DNA of 8,136 nt from Cellvibrionales bacterium (GTDB lineage: Bacteria; Pseudomonadota; Gammaproteobacteria; Pseudomonadales; UBA7434), in NCBI GenBank assembly GCA_003492055.1, contig DMZE01000206.1:1-8136 (forward strand). The letters are read 5' to 3'. This document shows, one piece after another, positions 1 to 5,894 of this stretch (position 1 is the stretch's first letter; each line of letters begins with the position of its first letter). A model generated the notes under the pieces. The model was not told the origin of the DNA. It did not search any database and saw only the letters and a program-made list of their open reading frames with translations. The translations under genes were made by a program, and so were the position numbers.

Positions 1-24
1 AACGCTAATCCATACTAACGCTAA
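1..24. repeat. Short direct repeat AACGCTAA, two copies
   Basis: AACGCTAA occurs at 1-8 and again at 17-24, a 16-bp period, immediately upstream of the ribosome binding site of the first gene. It touches the window edge, so further copies may lie outside. It could be a regulator half-site pair or chance; two copies of 8 bp is weak evidence. Confidence 0.3.
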
Positions 25-38
25 AGAGTAACACCGCC

Positions 39-329
39 ATGTCCAATTTCTCTTCCAACTCTTCTTCCAGTTACCCTAATAATGATAATACTAATGAAGC
101 TGATAATGAAGCGTCTCAAAGTGCTGCCGACCTGTTAGTGAAAGCGCAACAAGGCGATCAATCAAAATTATCACCAGAAGACCTTGCTCGCGTGCAGCAA
201 TATCTTTCATCGCCGATTCATTCGGTCGAAAGAAAGCCATTTAAGCCTTGGATGATGATGTTGGCGTTAATCAGTGTCGTTGTTATATTAGGTTTGCTAA
301 GTCAAATGATTGCTTGGTTCGTGTTGTAA
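39..329 (+). CDS. Small tail-anchored membrane protein, DUF3094-like
   Basis: This is a complete 96-residue protein. Residues 1-30 are low complexity, rich in Ser, Asn, Glu and Asp. Residues about 31-58 look like two short helices (LSPEDLARVQQYLSSP at 44-59). A basic-aromatic motif, VERKPFKPW, at about 63-71 is followed by a single hydrophobic segment (about 72-95) that runs to the C-terminus. This suggests an inner-membrane protein with a cytoplasmic N-terminus. The C-terminal half (SPED-RV-YL-P-H-VERKPF-PW then a TM ending in VL) matches my memory of the small gammaproteobacterial family DUF3094, of unknown function; that assignment is from recall. The N-terminal Ser/Asn-rich extension seems longer than usual for that family. 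The ATG at 39 is preceded by AAGAG at 24-28, a weak Shine-Dalgarno about 10 nt away. The gene converges with the PilZ gene and has no clear operon partner in the window. Confidence 0.85.
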   Translation: MSNFSSNSSSSYPNNDNTNEADNEASQSAADLLVKAQQGDQSKLSPEDLARVQQYLSSPIHSVERKPFKPWMMMLALISVVVILGLLSQMIAWFVL

Positions 330-350
330 AGCTTGCTTTAACAAGCATTT
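330..350. terminator. Weak hairpin between convergent genes, possible bidirectional terminator
   Basis: GCTTG (331-335) pairs with CAAGC (342-346) around a six-base loop. AAA (328-330) on the left and TTT (348-350) on the right can add pairs across one bulged base. The stem is followed by an AT-rich stretch in both directions. It lies in the 37-nt gap between the two convergent stop codons, where a shared terminator is expected. The stem is short, so efficiency is uncertain. Confidence 0.4.
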
Positions 351-366
351 ATTATTTAATAGCGAT

Positions 367-669
367 TTAAGTAAAGACTAGGCCGAGATCGCAGCCATTC
401 AGGTAAACGACTTTCATGGCATAGGTTTCTAGTCGAGTGTTATCTTCACCGGATAACACGCCATTCAAATGCAGTTGAACATCACTGCCTATGTCGATTT
501 GACAGTGGCCAAGCGTATTTAAGCCAATTCCGCCCTCTGATATATTTTTAGTATTGATCATTTCAACACCCATACCGGGTATTCTTAAGGCACCTTTTAA
601 CATGACGCTTGCGCGCCGAAAACGTCGGGCATCAGCCCCTTTTTTCACCTGTAAGTCTAACTTGACCAT
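367..669 (-). CDS. Stand-alone PilZ domain protein, predicted c-di-GMP receptor
   Basis: The 100-residue protein is essentially one PilZ domain. It has the two c-di-GMP binding motifs of that family: RxxxR in RRFRR (residues 15-19), and the N/DxSxxG motif as NISEGG (42-47) followed by I-G-L. The rest is consistent with a six-stranded barrel ending in G-L-V-F (96-99). There is no signal peptide or TM, so the protein is cytosolic. It probably binds cyclic di-GMP and passes that signal to a partner; the target (motility, pili, exopolysaccharide or other) cannot be told from sequence. The ATG at 669 is preceded on the minus strand by AGGA (676-679) with 6 nt spacing, which supports this start. 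The gene is transcribed divergently from the response regulator and may share regulatory DNA with it. PilZ assignment is confident; actual c-di-GMP binding is inferred from motif conservation. Confidence 0.93.
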   Translation of the reverse strand: MVKLDLQVKKGADARRFRRASVMLKGALRIPGMGVEMINTKNISEGGIGLNTLGHCQIDIGSDVQLHLNGVLSGEDNTRLETYAMKVVYLNGCDLGLVFT

Positions 670-692
670 CCCTATTCCTAAAAACGAATATT

Positions 693-699
693 GTCAGTC
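693..699 (+). promoter_or_regulatory. Extra GTCAGTC half-site
   Basis: GTCAGTC at 693-699 is identical to the right arm of the palindrome at 775-789, 90 bp away. It lies between the PilZ start codon and the predicted PilZ transcription start, in the leader of that gene. A third exact 7-mer within about 100 bp suggests a possible auxiliary operator, but chance is not excluded. Confidence 0.35.
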
Positions 700-761
700 T
701 GAATTAAATCGCGCTTGTATTTTACTTCTGAGTGGCTGTTATGTGCACTATTTTCAAAGTA

Positions 762-791
762 AATAAATGTAAAAGACTGACAGTCAGTCAA
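762..791 (-). promoter_or_regulatory. Candidate sigma-70 promoter of the PilZ gene
   Basis: Read on the minus strand, TTGACT (791-786) is a 5/6 match to the -35 consensus. An 18-nt spacer then leads to TTTATT (767-762), a 4/6 match to -10. Transcription would start near 755 and give a leader of about 85 nt. The -35 box and spacer overlap the palindrome at 775-789, so a protein bound there would be expected to block or modulate this promoter. Assigned by eye only. Confidence 0.4.
775..789. promoter_or_regulatory. Perfect 15-bp palindrome GACTGACAGTCAGTC, operator-like
   Basis: GACTGAC (775-781) and GTCAGTC (783-789) are exact reverse complements around a single central A (782). With flanking bases the site also reads as a tandem AGTCAGTCA. 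Perfect 7+1+7 symmetry in an AT-rich intergenic region, overlapping a candidate -35 box and with a third half-site at 693-699, is what a dimeric regulator's operator looks like. Which protein binds is unknown. OmpR-family regulators usually use direct repeats, so the neighbouring response regulator is only one candidate. Confidence 0.5.
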
Positions 792-812
792 AGCGTGGAA
801 TATCTGATTTTT

Positions 813-842
813 TTGATTGATAAGGCAGTGTTTAGCCATAAA
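813..842 (+). promoter_or_regulatory. Candidate promoter of the response regulator operon
   Basis: TTGATT (813-818) and CATAAA (837-842) are separated by 18 nt, with about 4/6 matches each. Transcription would begin near 849, leaving a leader of roughly 147 nt to the TTG start that includes the hairpin at 923-950. The match is modest; an alternative -35 TTGCCA at 875-880 lacks a well-placed -10. Confidence 0.25.
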
Positions 843-922
843 GACAGTAAATAGCTATCAGGATGTGGATATTTTTGCCAAAAAAAGAGTCTGAGCCAAA
901 TACACTGTTTTTATCATTTAAC

Positions 923-950
923 CTAACCGATGGAATAATTATCGGTTTAG
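923..950 (+). promoter_or_regulatory. Hairpin / inverted repeat in the leader of the response regulator
   Basis: AACCGAT (925-931) and ATCGGTT (941-947) are perfect 7-bp inverted arms around a 9-base loop. With one bulged T the stem extends to CTA (923-925) against TAG (948-950). It ends 45 nt before the preferred TTG start. No U-run follows, so it is not an intrinsic terminator. It could be an operator for a dimeric protein or an RNA structure in the leader. Confidence 0.45.
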
Positions 951-995
951 TGTTGAATGGATTACAATCCATTGAAAACGAAAAAGGGAAATACA

Positions 996-1715
996 TTGAG
1001 AATAGGTTATCTAGAAGATGAACAATCTCAAGCTGAGCTTGTTAAATCTTGGCTTGCGGGCGAAGGTTTTGCGGTGACTCATGCGTCCACGGGCAGAGAT
1101 TTCATTCATTTGTTGAACGATAACCCTGTTGATTTACTTATTCTCGATTGGCAGTTACCGGATATGGAAGGGCTTGATGTGTTGGCTTCTATCCGTGGCC
1201 AGCTTAATTCTAATGTGCCGGTTTTGTTTGCTACTCAGCGCGATGCTGAGATTGATATTGTTAAGGCGCTTCATGCGGGCGCTGATGATTATTTGATTAA
1301 ACCACTGCGTAAAGCGGAGCTGCTGGCCAGGCTAAATGCGCTTGCGCGGCGCGCTGGCGTCACTAAAGAAGACTCTTGTTTGACCTTGGGTCCTATTTCA
1401 TTGGATTCTGCATCTCAATTAGTGACGGTTAATGGTGATCTCGTTAAGTTAACCCCTAAAGATTATCAGCTGGCTTATTGCATGTTAAAAAATGTTGGAA
1501 AACTACTTTCCAGAGACTATTTGTTGCGCGAAGTATGGGGTATTGATGCCACGCTCAATACGCGCACAGTCGATGTTCATATCAGCAGAATAAGACGTAG
1601 TTTGAATATTGGCCCGGAAATTGGTTACTGCATTAAAACGGTTTATCAGCATGGATACCGATTAGAAAAGCTTGAATCATTAGTGCCTGTTGATAGTCAG
1701 CCAATACCCAGTTAA
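996..1715 (+). CDS. OmpR/PhoB-family response regulator
   Basis: The protein has a REC receiver domain followed by an OmpR-type winged-helix DNA-binding domain. Numbered from TTG 996 (239 residues), it has the acidic cluster E7-D8-E9, phospho-acceptor D51 (in LILDWQLPD), switch T80, and K102 in IKP. AGADDYL in the alpha4-beta5-alpha5 face is typical of the OmpR subfamily. The C-terminal domain covers about 130-227, with recognition helix RTVDVHISRIRRSL (191-204) and the wing ending in HGYRL. A frame-consistent ATG at 957 would add 13 residues. I prefer TTG 996 because AAGGGA (984-989) sits 6 nt upstream, the protein then begins (M)RIGYLEDE like family members, and D51/K102 fall close to the PhoB positions. 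No good ribosome site precedes 957. The gene is first in a three-gene set with a LysM-FecR protein and a CHASE2 histidine kinase, which is the likely phosphodonor. Target genes are unknown. Confidence 0.95.
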   Translation: MRIGYLEDEQSQAELVKSWLAGEGFAVTHASTGRDFIHLLNDNPVDLLILDWQLPDMEGLDVLASIRGQLNSNVPVLFATQRDAEIDIVKALHAGADDYLIKPLRKAELLARLNALARRAGVTKEDSCLTLGPISLDSASQLVTVNGDLVKLTPKDYQLAYCMLKNVGKLLSRDYLLREVWGIDATLNTRTVDVHISRIRRSLNIGPEIGYCIKTVYQHGYRLEKLESLVPVDSQPIPS

Positions 1716-1718
1716 ATA

Positions 1719-1800
1719 GCCTCACTTTTTAATCTAATTTCTGATTGAATAATATTGTTTTGGGTAGTTCAATGGTGGAGTAATTTAAGCCAGTGAGGTG
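1719..1800 (+). promoter_or_regulatory. Complementary arms that could sequester the LysM-FecR ribosome site
   Basis: CCTCACT (1720-1726), just after the response regulator stop, is the exact complement of AGTGAGG (1792-1798). The latter contains the core of the GAGGTG Shine-Dalgarno (1795-1800) for the ATG at 1805. G1719 can add a wobble pair with T1799. Pairing would hide the ribosome site. A ribosome terminating at 1713-1715 would cover the left arm and free it, giving translational coupling. The loop is long (65 nt), so this is a hypothesis from complementarity only. Confidence 0.3.
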
Positions 1801-1804
1801 TCCC

Positions 1805-3187
1805 ATGACGATAATAATGAAATTTTTAAGCACTTCTTTTTCTCGTGTCATTCTCTGCTTGTCCCTTGTGGGGGCGCTAACCTTGTTGAGTGCTCAGTCC
1901 TATGCGACTGATTGGCGCTATAGCGTCCGTCCTGGCGATACTTTCTGGTCAATTTGTAAGGAATACACCGTGCATGATAATTGCTGGCTCGAGCTTGCCA
2001 GTCATAATCGTGTGGCTAACCCTAATCAGCTTTCTACCGGCACACAGCTGTTAATTCCCATGAAATGGTTGAAGCAGGCTCCCTTTGCTGCTCAAGCTGT
2101 CTATGTTGTGGGCGAGGTTGTGTTTTCCGATGCTAATAAAAAACTAACTGAACTAGTTAGTGGTCAAAAATTACGCATTGGCAGCAAAGTCGTGGTTAAT
2201 CAAGGCTCGACAACATTACGGTTTGCCGATGGCGCGACAATTGTGATGAATGCGAATAGTGAGTTAATGATTAGCTCATCGTCGGCGATAAAGCAGGGAA
2301 GAGCGCAGTCGATTGAAGTCCACTTGCCGCGTGGTGAAATACAAGTAACTGTGCCAGAGAGAATGCCAAAAACACAATTTCGTGTAAGGACACCCAGTGC
2401 GGTTGCTGCGGTAAGAGGTACTAAGTTTAGAGTGAGTAGTTCGATGCCTTCGGCTGACGGCCAGAATGGACAAACGCGCAGTGAAGTACTTGAAGGCATT
2501 GTGGCTGTGTCATCCAGTACCGATAGTCAAAATGTTACAGCCGGTCATGGTGTGAGTACGGTTGAGGGTCAAGGTGGATTGGAGCAAGCGATTTTAATTG
2601 CTCCACCGCGATGGAATCGTAGCTGTACCGATCCAGGTTATGTTGAGTGGCAAACGTCATTGTCTGCAACGCAATACCGTTTAGCGTTAATGGAAGACGA
2701 TACCGTTATCGATAAAGTCATTTCTAGCGTGACAGTAGCCGACGCTAACTATGTATTTAAGGGGCTAAAAGAAGGCTGTTATCAGGTCAAAGTAAATGCT
2801 GTTGATAGCCAAGGCTATAACGGTTTAGAGTCTCAGCGACGATTATGTTACCAGCCGCAATTAGCTGTTCCAAAAATTACTGAAGTTGAATTTGATCGTG
2901 CAGAGCTGTTGGTTGTTGGTGAGCAATTACAGGATGCCGTTCGTTATCGTATTGAAGTCAGTGAAGATAATAATTTCTCTAGCCTCATAGAAGCAAAAAC
3001 ATCTGAAACATTAACAATGCGATTGCCTGTCGATACTAATATAAAATCGATTTACGTTAGGGCTCAAGCCTTTGGCGATAATATTCCTGACAGCGATTAT
3101 AGTGAAGTCGTTTACCTTGAGCGGAAAAGTCATAAAGATACTCTTATAGGCATAGCCGCGATACTTCTTGCTTTTGTTGCCTTGTAG
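1805..3187 (+). CDS. Secreted LysM-FecR domain protein with Fn3-like repeats and hydrophobic C-terminus
   Basis: The ATG at 1805 follows GAGGTG (1795-1800) closely, so I prefer it to the GTG at 1793; the product is 460 residues. A Sec signal peptide covers about 1-34 (hydrophobic 14-30, cleavage after S-Y-A). A LysM peptidoglycan-binding domain follows at about 37-86 (Y-x-V-x-x-G-D-T-x-x-x-I, ending L-L-I-P), with two cysteines (51 and 60) that may form a disulfide. A FecR domain spans about 118-250, including the RTPSAVAAVRGTKFRV core (195-210) and E-V-L-E-G-x-V-x-V. Two beta-rich repeats resembling Fn3 follow (about 267-350 and 355-440), the first starting P-P-R-W. The last 14-16 residues are hydrophobic with no charged tail, after a basic stretch (ERKSHKD), and may anchor the protein in the inner membrane. 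Mature cysteines are 51, 60, 274, 325 and 348. It has no iron-transport neighbours, so a classical FecIR role is unlikely. Its position between a response regulator and a CHASE2 kinase suggests an accessory periplasmic sensor; that role is inferred. Confidence 0.93.
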   Translation: MTIIMKFLSTSFSRVILCLSLVGALTLLSAQSYATDWRYSVRPGDTFWSICKEYTVHDNCWLELASHNRVANPNQLSTGTQLLIPMKWLKQAPFAAQAVYVVGEVVFSDANKKLTELVSGQKLRIGSKVVVNQGSTTLRFADGATIVMNANSELMISSSSAIKQGRAQSIEVHLPRGEIQVTVPERMPKTQFRVRTPSAVAAVRGTKFRVSSSMPSADGQNGQTRSEVLEGIVAVSSSTDSQNVTAGHGVSTVEGQGGLEQAILIAPPRWNRSCTDPGYVEWQTSLSATQYRLALMEDDTVIDKVISSVTVADANYVFKGLKEGCYQVKVNAVDSQGYNGLESQRRLCYQPQLAVPKITEVEFDRAELLVVGEQLQDAVRYRIEVSEDNNFSSLIEAKTSETLTMRLPVDTNIKSIYVRAQAFGDNIPDSDYSEVVYLERKSHKDTLIGIAAILLAFVAL

Positions 3188-3251
3188 GTCTTTTTACTAG
3201 TGATGGTCTTACAAACTAATCGTATAAAAATAATAATGAGTTGAAGGGTTA

Positions 3252-5894
3252 TTGGATAAAGCTATGGTCCCGAATAGAAAGTCATCACCTTTTGTAACCA
3301 TTGCTATCGCCAGTATGATTGCGGCGTTAGCGAGTGTGTTTAATTGGTTTTCATCTATTGATACCGCCTACTACGATTTTATTCTAAAGAAAAATTTATT
3401 GGACTATCCAGATGATGTCATTATTGTTGCTATTGATGAGGCATCCATTGAGCGCTTAGGTGCTTGGCCATGGGATCGAAAACATCACGCGCAATTATTG
3501 TCACGGATAGAAAAAGCTGACGCCATTATTTTTGATTTAATTTTTGCCGAGCCTCAGAAGAATAGCTTAGCTGAGGATGAAGAAACAGTCACCTCCGATC
3601 AGCAGTTTGCAAATGCGCTTAGGCTTAGTGAAAACGTTATTCTCCCTGTTTTTATTGAAGAACTTAGATCTCGAGGTGAATTGCGAGAAGTAATGCCTAT
3701 ACCATTGTATTCAAATGCAATTGCAGGGCTAGGTCATGCGCATGTTGATTATAGTCATAATGGTGTGGCCAGAGGTTTGTATTTACGAGAAGGGTTAGGA
3801 CGTCCTTATTGGCCTCACCTTTCATTAGCGTTAACCGACATGCTTGGCGAAACTCCTGAGAACTTAAGCGGCAAAAGAAGCCGTATCAGTGAGGCGGCTT
3901 CGCCCTTCGTTATTTATCGAGATTATTATAATTTATTACGTTTTATTGGTCCTTCAAGAACCATATACCGTGTCTCCTATATTGATGTGTTAGACGGTTT
4001 AGTGGCGCCTGAGCAGTGGCAGGGTAAGCGAGTATTTATTGGCGCAACGGCTAAAGGTCTTGGCGATGAAGTGCCTACGCCGCTGGGGGCGCTCCCGGGT
4101 GTGGAATTTAATGTTAATGCCTATCAATCGCTTAGATTAAATGCATATATAAGTGAGGTGAATCTTTTTTTACATGCCGCTATCAGTGCCGCCATCGTCG
4201 CTGGCTTAGCTTTTCTGTTTAGCCGGTTGACTCCAACTAGATTTTTAGTAATGACTTTCACAGCAATATTAGGCTTAAGTGGCTTAACGGTGGTTAATCT
4301 TCTGTGGTTAGATTTTTGGTTTTCTCCCATCGCATCGATATTGGCCGTGTTGATTTTTTATCCGCTATGGAGTTGGCGACGAATTGAAATTGCCTTGAGA
4401 TTTTTGCAAAAAGAGCTATCCGTACTACGTAAGGATTCACCAATTACCACGTTTGATTTACAAACACTTAAAGAGAGTTTAAAGAAATTAACAGATATTG
4501 GTGTGATTAATGATTGGTCTTTGGATGAGCAGGCCATAGATCCTAATAATGCTTGGCCTAAAGTAAGCTATTTTAATGGAGGGGTAATGACTGATTTTTA
4601 TCATCAAGAGTTACCTTTCCGTTTAAAAATTGATGGGGGCGATAAGGATAATCAATGTATGTCAATCTTGTCAGCGCTTTTGTCAGACTTGAATATAAAA
4701 GATGCATTGCCAGCGGATTCATATGAGTTGGTAGAGAAGACAGTTGAAGAAATTTATTCGATAAAAGACGTAGCTAAGAAAGCACAGCTGCGAATGAATA
4801 AAAGTATGGCAGAATTGCAAGATGCCGTGATGGTGGCTGATGCAGCCGGTAAAATTATATTTACTAATGAAAATTTCCGCAGTTTGTTTTTCGGTTCTTT
4901 TGTAGGTCGATCAGTTATCGACTTACAAGATTCCATTAGTGCTTATGCTTGGCTTGGTATTCTTAGAAGTTTAATGCAGGATCAAGAGCGCGTTTACCAA
5001 GAAATAAAAACGACGGGTAAGCGATGTCTATTATGTCAGGCAGCTATTATTGCTGATCAACAAGTGGCTAATGATACCTTGGTGTTTGTTTTTACTGATG
5101 TTACACAGTTGCGTGATTTAGAGCGTGGAAAAAATGAAGCCTTAGCTTTTTTATCGCATGATATGCGCTCACCAATTGTATCTTTAATATCGTTAATTGA
5201 GAGTTATCGAATAAATAATACTGATATTAATGATACTAAGTTGGAGTTCATGGAGCAGGTAGAATATTTTGCCCGAAAAAATTTAAAGTATTCAGAAGAT
5301 TTTTTACAGTTGTCACGCGCAGAAAATATTAGCCGGGATGTTTTTCAATTGGTGGATATGCATGGCGTGATTGATGGTGCTTATGCGCAGGTGTTCGGTT
5401 TTTCAAGTCATAAAAACGTGGACATTATTATTGATCGGACTGACGAAGATTGTTGGGTGTCAGGTGATGTTCATTTGCTAGAGCGGGCAGTCACTAATAT
5501 TTTATATAACGCGGTCCAACATACGCCTACGGGTAATAAAGTGACCATCCGCTTGTATGCTCAGCAAGGTATTCAAGTTGTGGTTAGCGATACAGGCGCC
5601 GGGATACCGAGTGACTTGATTCCCCATTTGTTTGAACCGTATTTTCGCGCTAGAAAAAAACAGCAAGATCAATCGGAGCGTAACCGTTCACAAGTAGATG
5701 TTTTGCAAGATGACCTGTCTCAAGCAGCTCCATTCGATACATCAGTGGCCACTTATGGCGCTAAGAGTTATGGCCTAGGTTTGAGTTTTGTGCATACAGT
5801 TGTTGAGCGGCATGGCGGAAGTATTCATGTCGAGTCTGTATTAGGCAAAAATACCTCTTTTCTCCTCAAGTTTCCGGCTATTAGTGTCGACTGA
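3252..5894 (+). CDS. CHASE2-PAS sensor histidine kinase
   Basis: This is a hybrid-free membrane histidine kinase of 880 residues. TM1 (about 14-33) leads to a large periplasmic CHASE2 domain (about 35-300) with the family hallmarks VAIDEASI, LGAWPWDR and IIFDLIFAE, then VFIGATA and PGVEFNVNA near its end. Three TMs follow (about 304-324, 329-352 and 357-376), the usual CHASE2 topology. Next come an unassigned linker of about 130 residues (380-512), a PAS-like domain (about 515-620), HisKA with H636 in LSHDMRSP, and HATPase_c with N753 (N box), D780 (DTGAG), FEPYFRA and G841-L-G-L. All catalytic residues are present. The ATP lid is unusually long and Gln/Arg/Asp-rich (about 800-838). The start is TTG 3252, with GAAGGG (3243-3248) just upstream; the next in-frame ATG (3264) has no ribosome site. 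It is third in the set and probably phosphorylates the response regulator at 996. The signal is unknown; the upstream LysM-FecR protein is a plausible partner for CHASE2. Confidence 0.95.
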   Translation: MDKAMVPNRKSSPFVTIAIASMIAALASVFNWFSSIDTAYYDFILKKNLLDYPDDVIIVAIDEASIERLGAWPWDRKHHAQLLSRIEKADAIIFDLIFAEPQKNSLAEDEETVTSDQQFANALRLSENVILPVFIEELRSRGELREVMPIPLYSNAIAGLGHAHVDYSHNGVARGLYLREGLGRPYWPHLSLALTDMLGETPENLSGKRSRISEAASPFVIYRDYYNLLRFIGPSRTIYRVSYIDVLDGLVAPEQWQGKRVFIGATAKGLGDEVPTPLGALPGVEFNVNAYQSLRLNAYISEVNLFLHAAISAAIVAGLAFLFSRLTPTRFLVMTFTAILGLSGLTVVNLLWLDFWFSPIASILAVLIFYPLWSWRRIEIALRFLQKELSVLRKDSPITTFDLQTLKESLKKLTDIGVINDWSLDEQAIDPNNAWPKVSYFNGGVMTDFYHQELPFRLKIDGGDKDNQCMSILSALLSDLNIKDALPADSYELVEKTVEEIYSIKDVAKKAQLRMNKSMAELQDAVMVADAAGKIIFTNENFRSLFFGSFVGRSVIDLQDSISAYAWLGILRSLMQDQERVYQEIKTTGKRCLLCQAAIIADQQVANDTLVFVFTDVTQLRDLERGKNEALAFLSHDMRSPIVSLISLIESYRINNTDINDTKLEFMEQVEYFARKNLKYSEDFLQLSRAENISRDVFQLVDMHGVIDGAYAQVFGFSSHKNVDIIIDRTDEDCWVSGDVHLLERAVTNILYNAVQHTPTGNKVTIRLYAQQGIQVVVSDTGAGIPSDLIPHLFEPYFRARKKQQDQSERNRSQVDVLQDDLSQAAPFDTSVATYGAKSYGLGLSFVHTVVERHGGSIHVESVLGKNTSFLLKFPAISVD

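Larger units (their letters stand above)
670..995. promoter_or_regulatory. Divergent intergenic regulatory region (PilZ gene / response regulator)
   Basis: About 325 bases separate the PilZ start (669, minus) from the preferred TTG start of the response regulator (996, plus). I find no credible gene here. The one open frame that crosses it on the plus strand (554-766) is largely antisense to the PilZ gene and lacks any protein-like features. The region contains a 15-bp palindrome (775-789), an extra half-site (693-699), candidate sigma-70 promoters in each direction, and a hairpin at 923-950. These are listed separately. Confidence 0.6.

Noticed and set aside
554..766. Plus-strand ORF of 70 codons overlapping the PilZ gene
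   Set aside because: Mostly antisense to the well-supported PilZ gene, without a ribosome site or any domain-like composition.
957..995. ATG at 957 as the response regulator start
   Set aside because: It has no Shine-Dalgarno, and the extra 13 residues lie outside the normal receiver domain; TTG 996 has AAGGGA at good spacing. Not fully excluded.
1744..1773. Inverted repeat ATTGAA / TTCAAT in the gap before the LysM-FecR gene
   Set aside because: Six AT-rich bases 18 nt apart, with no supporting promoter or terminator context.
1793..1804. GTG at 1793 as the LysM-FecR start
   Set aside because: The GTG is part of the ribosome site for the ATG at 1805, which gives a normal signal peptide.
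2200..2499. Minus-strand ORFs inside the FecR domain
   Set aside because: Shadows of the confident plus-strand coding region; no family-like features.
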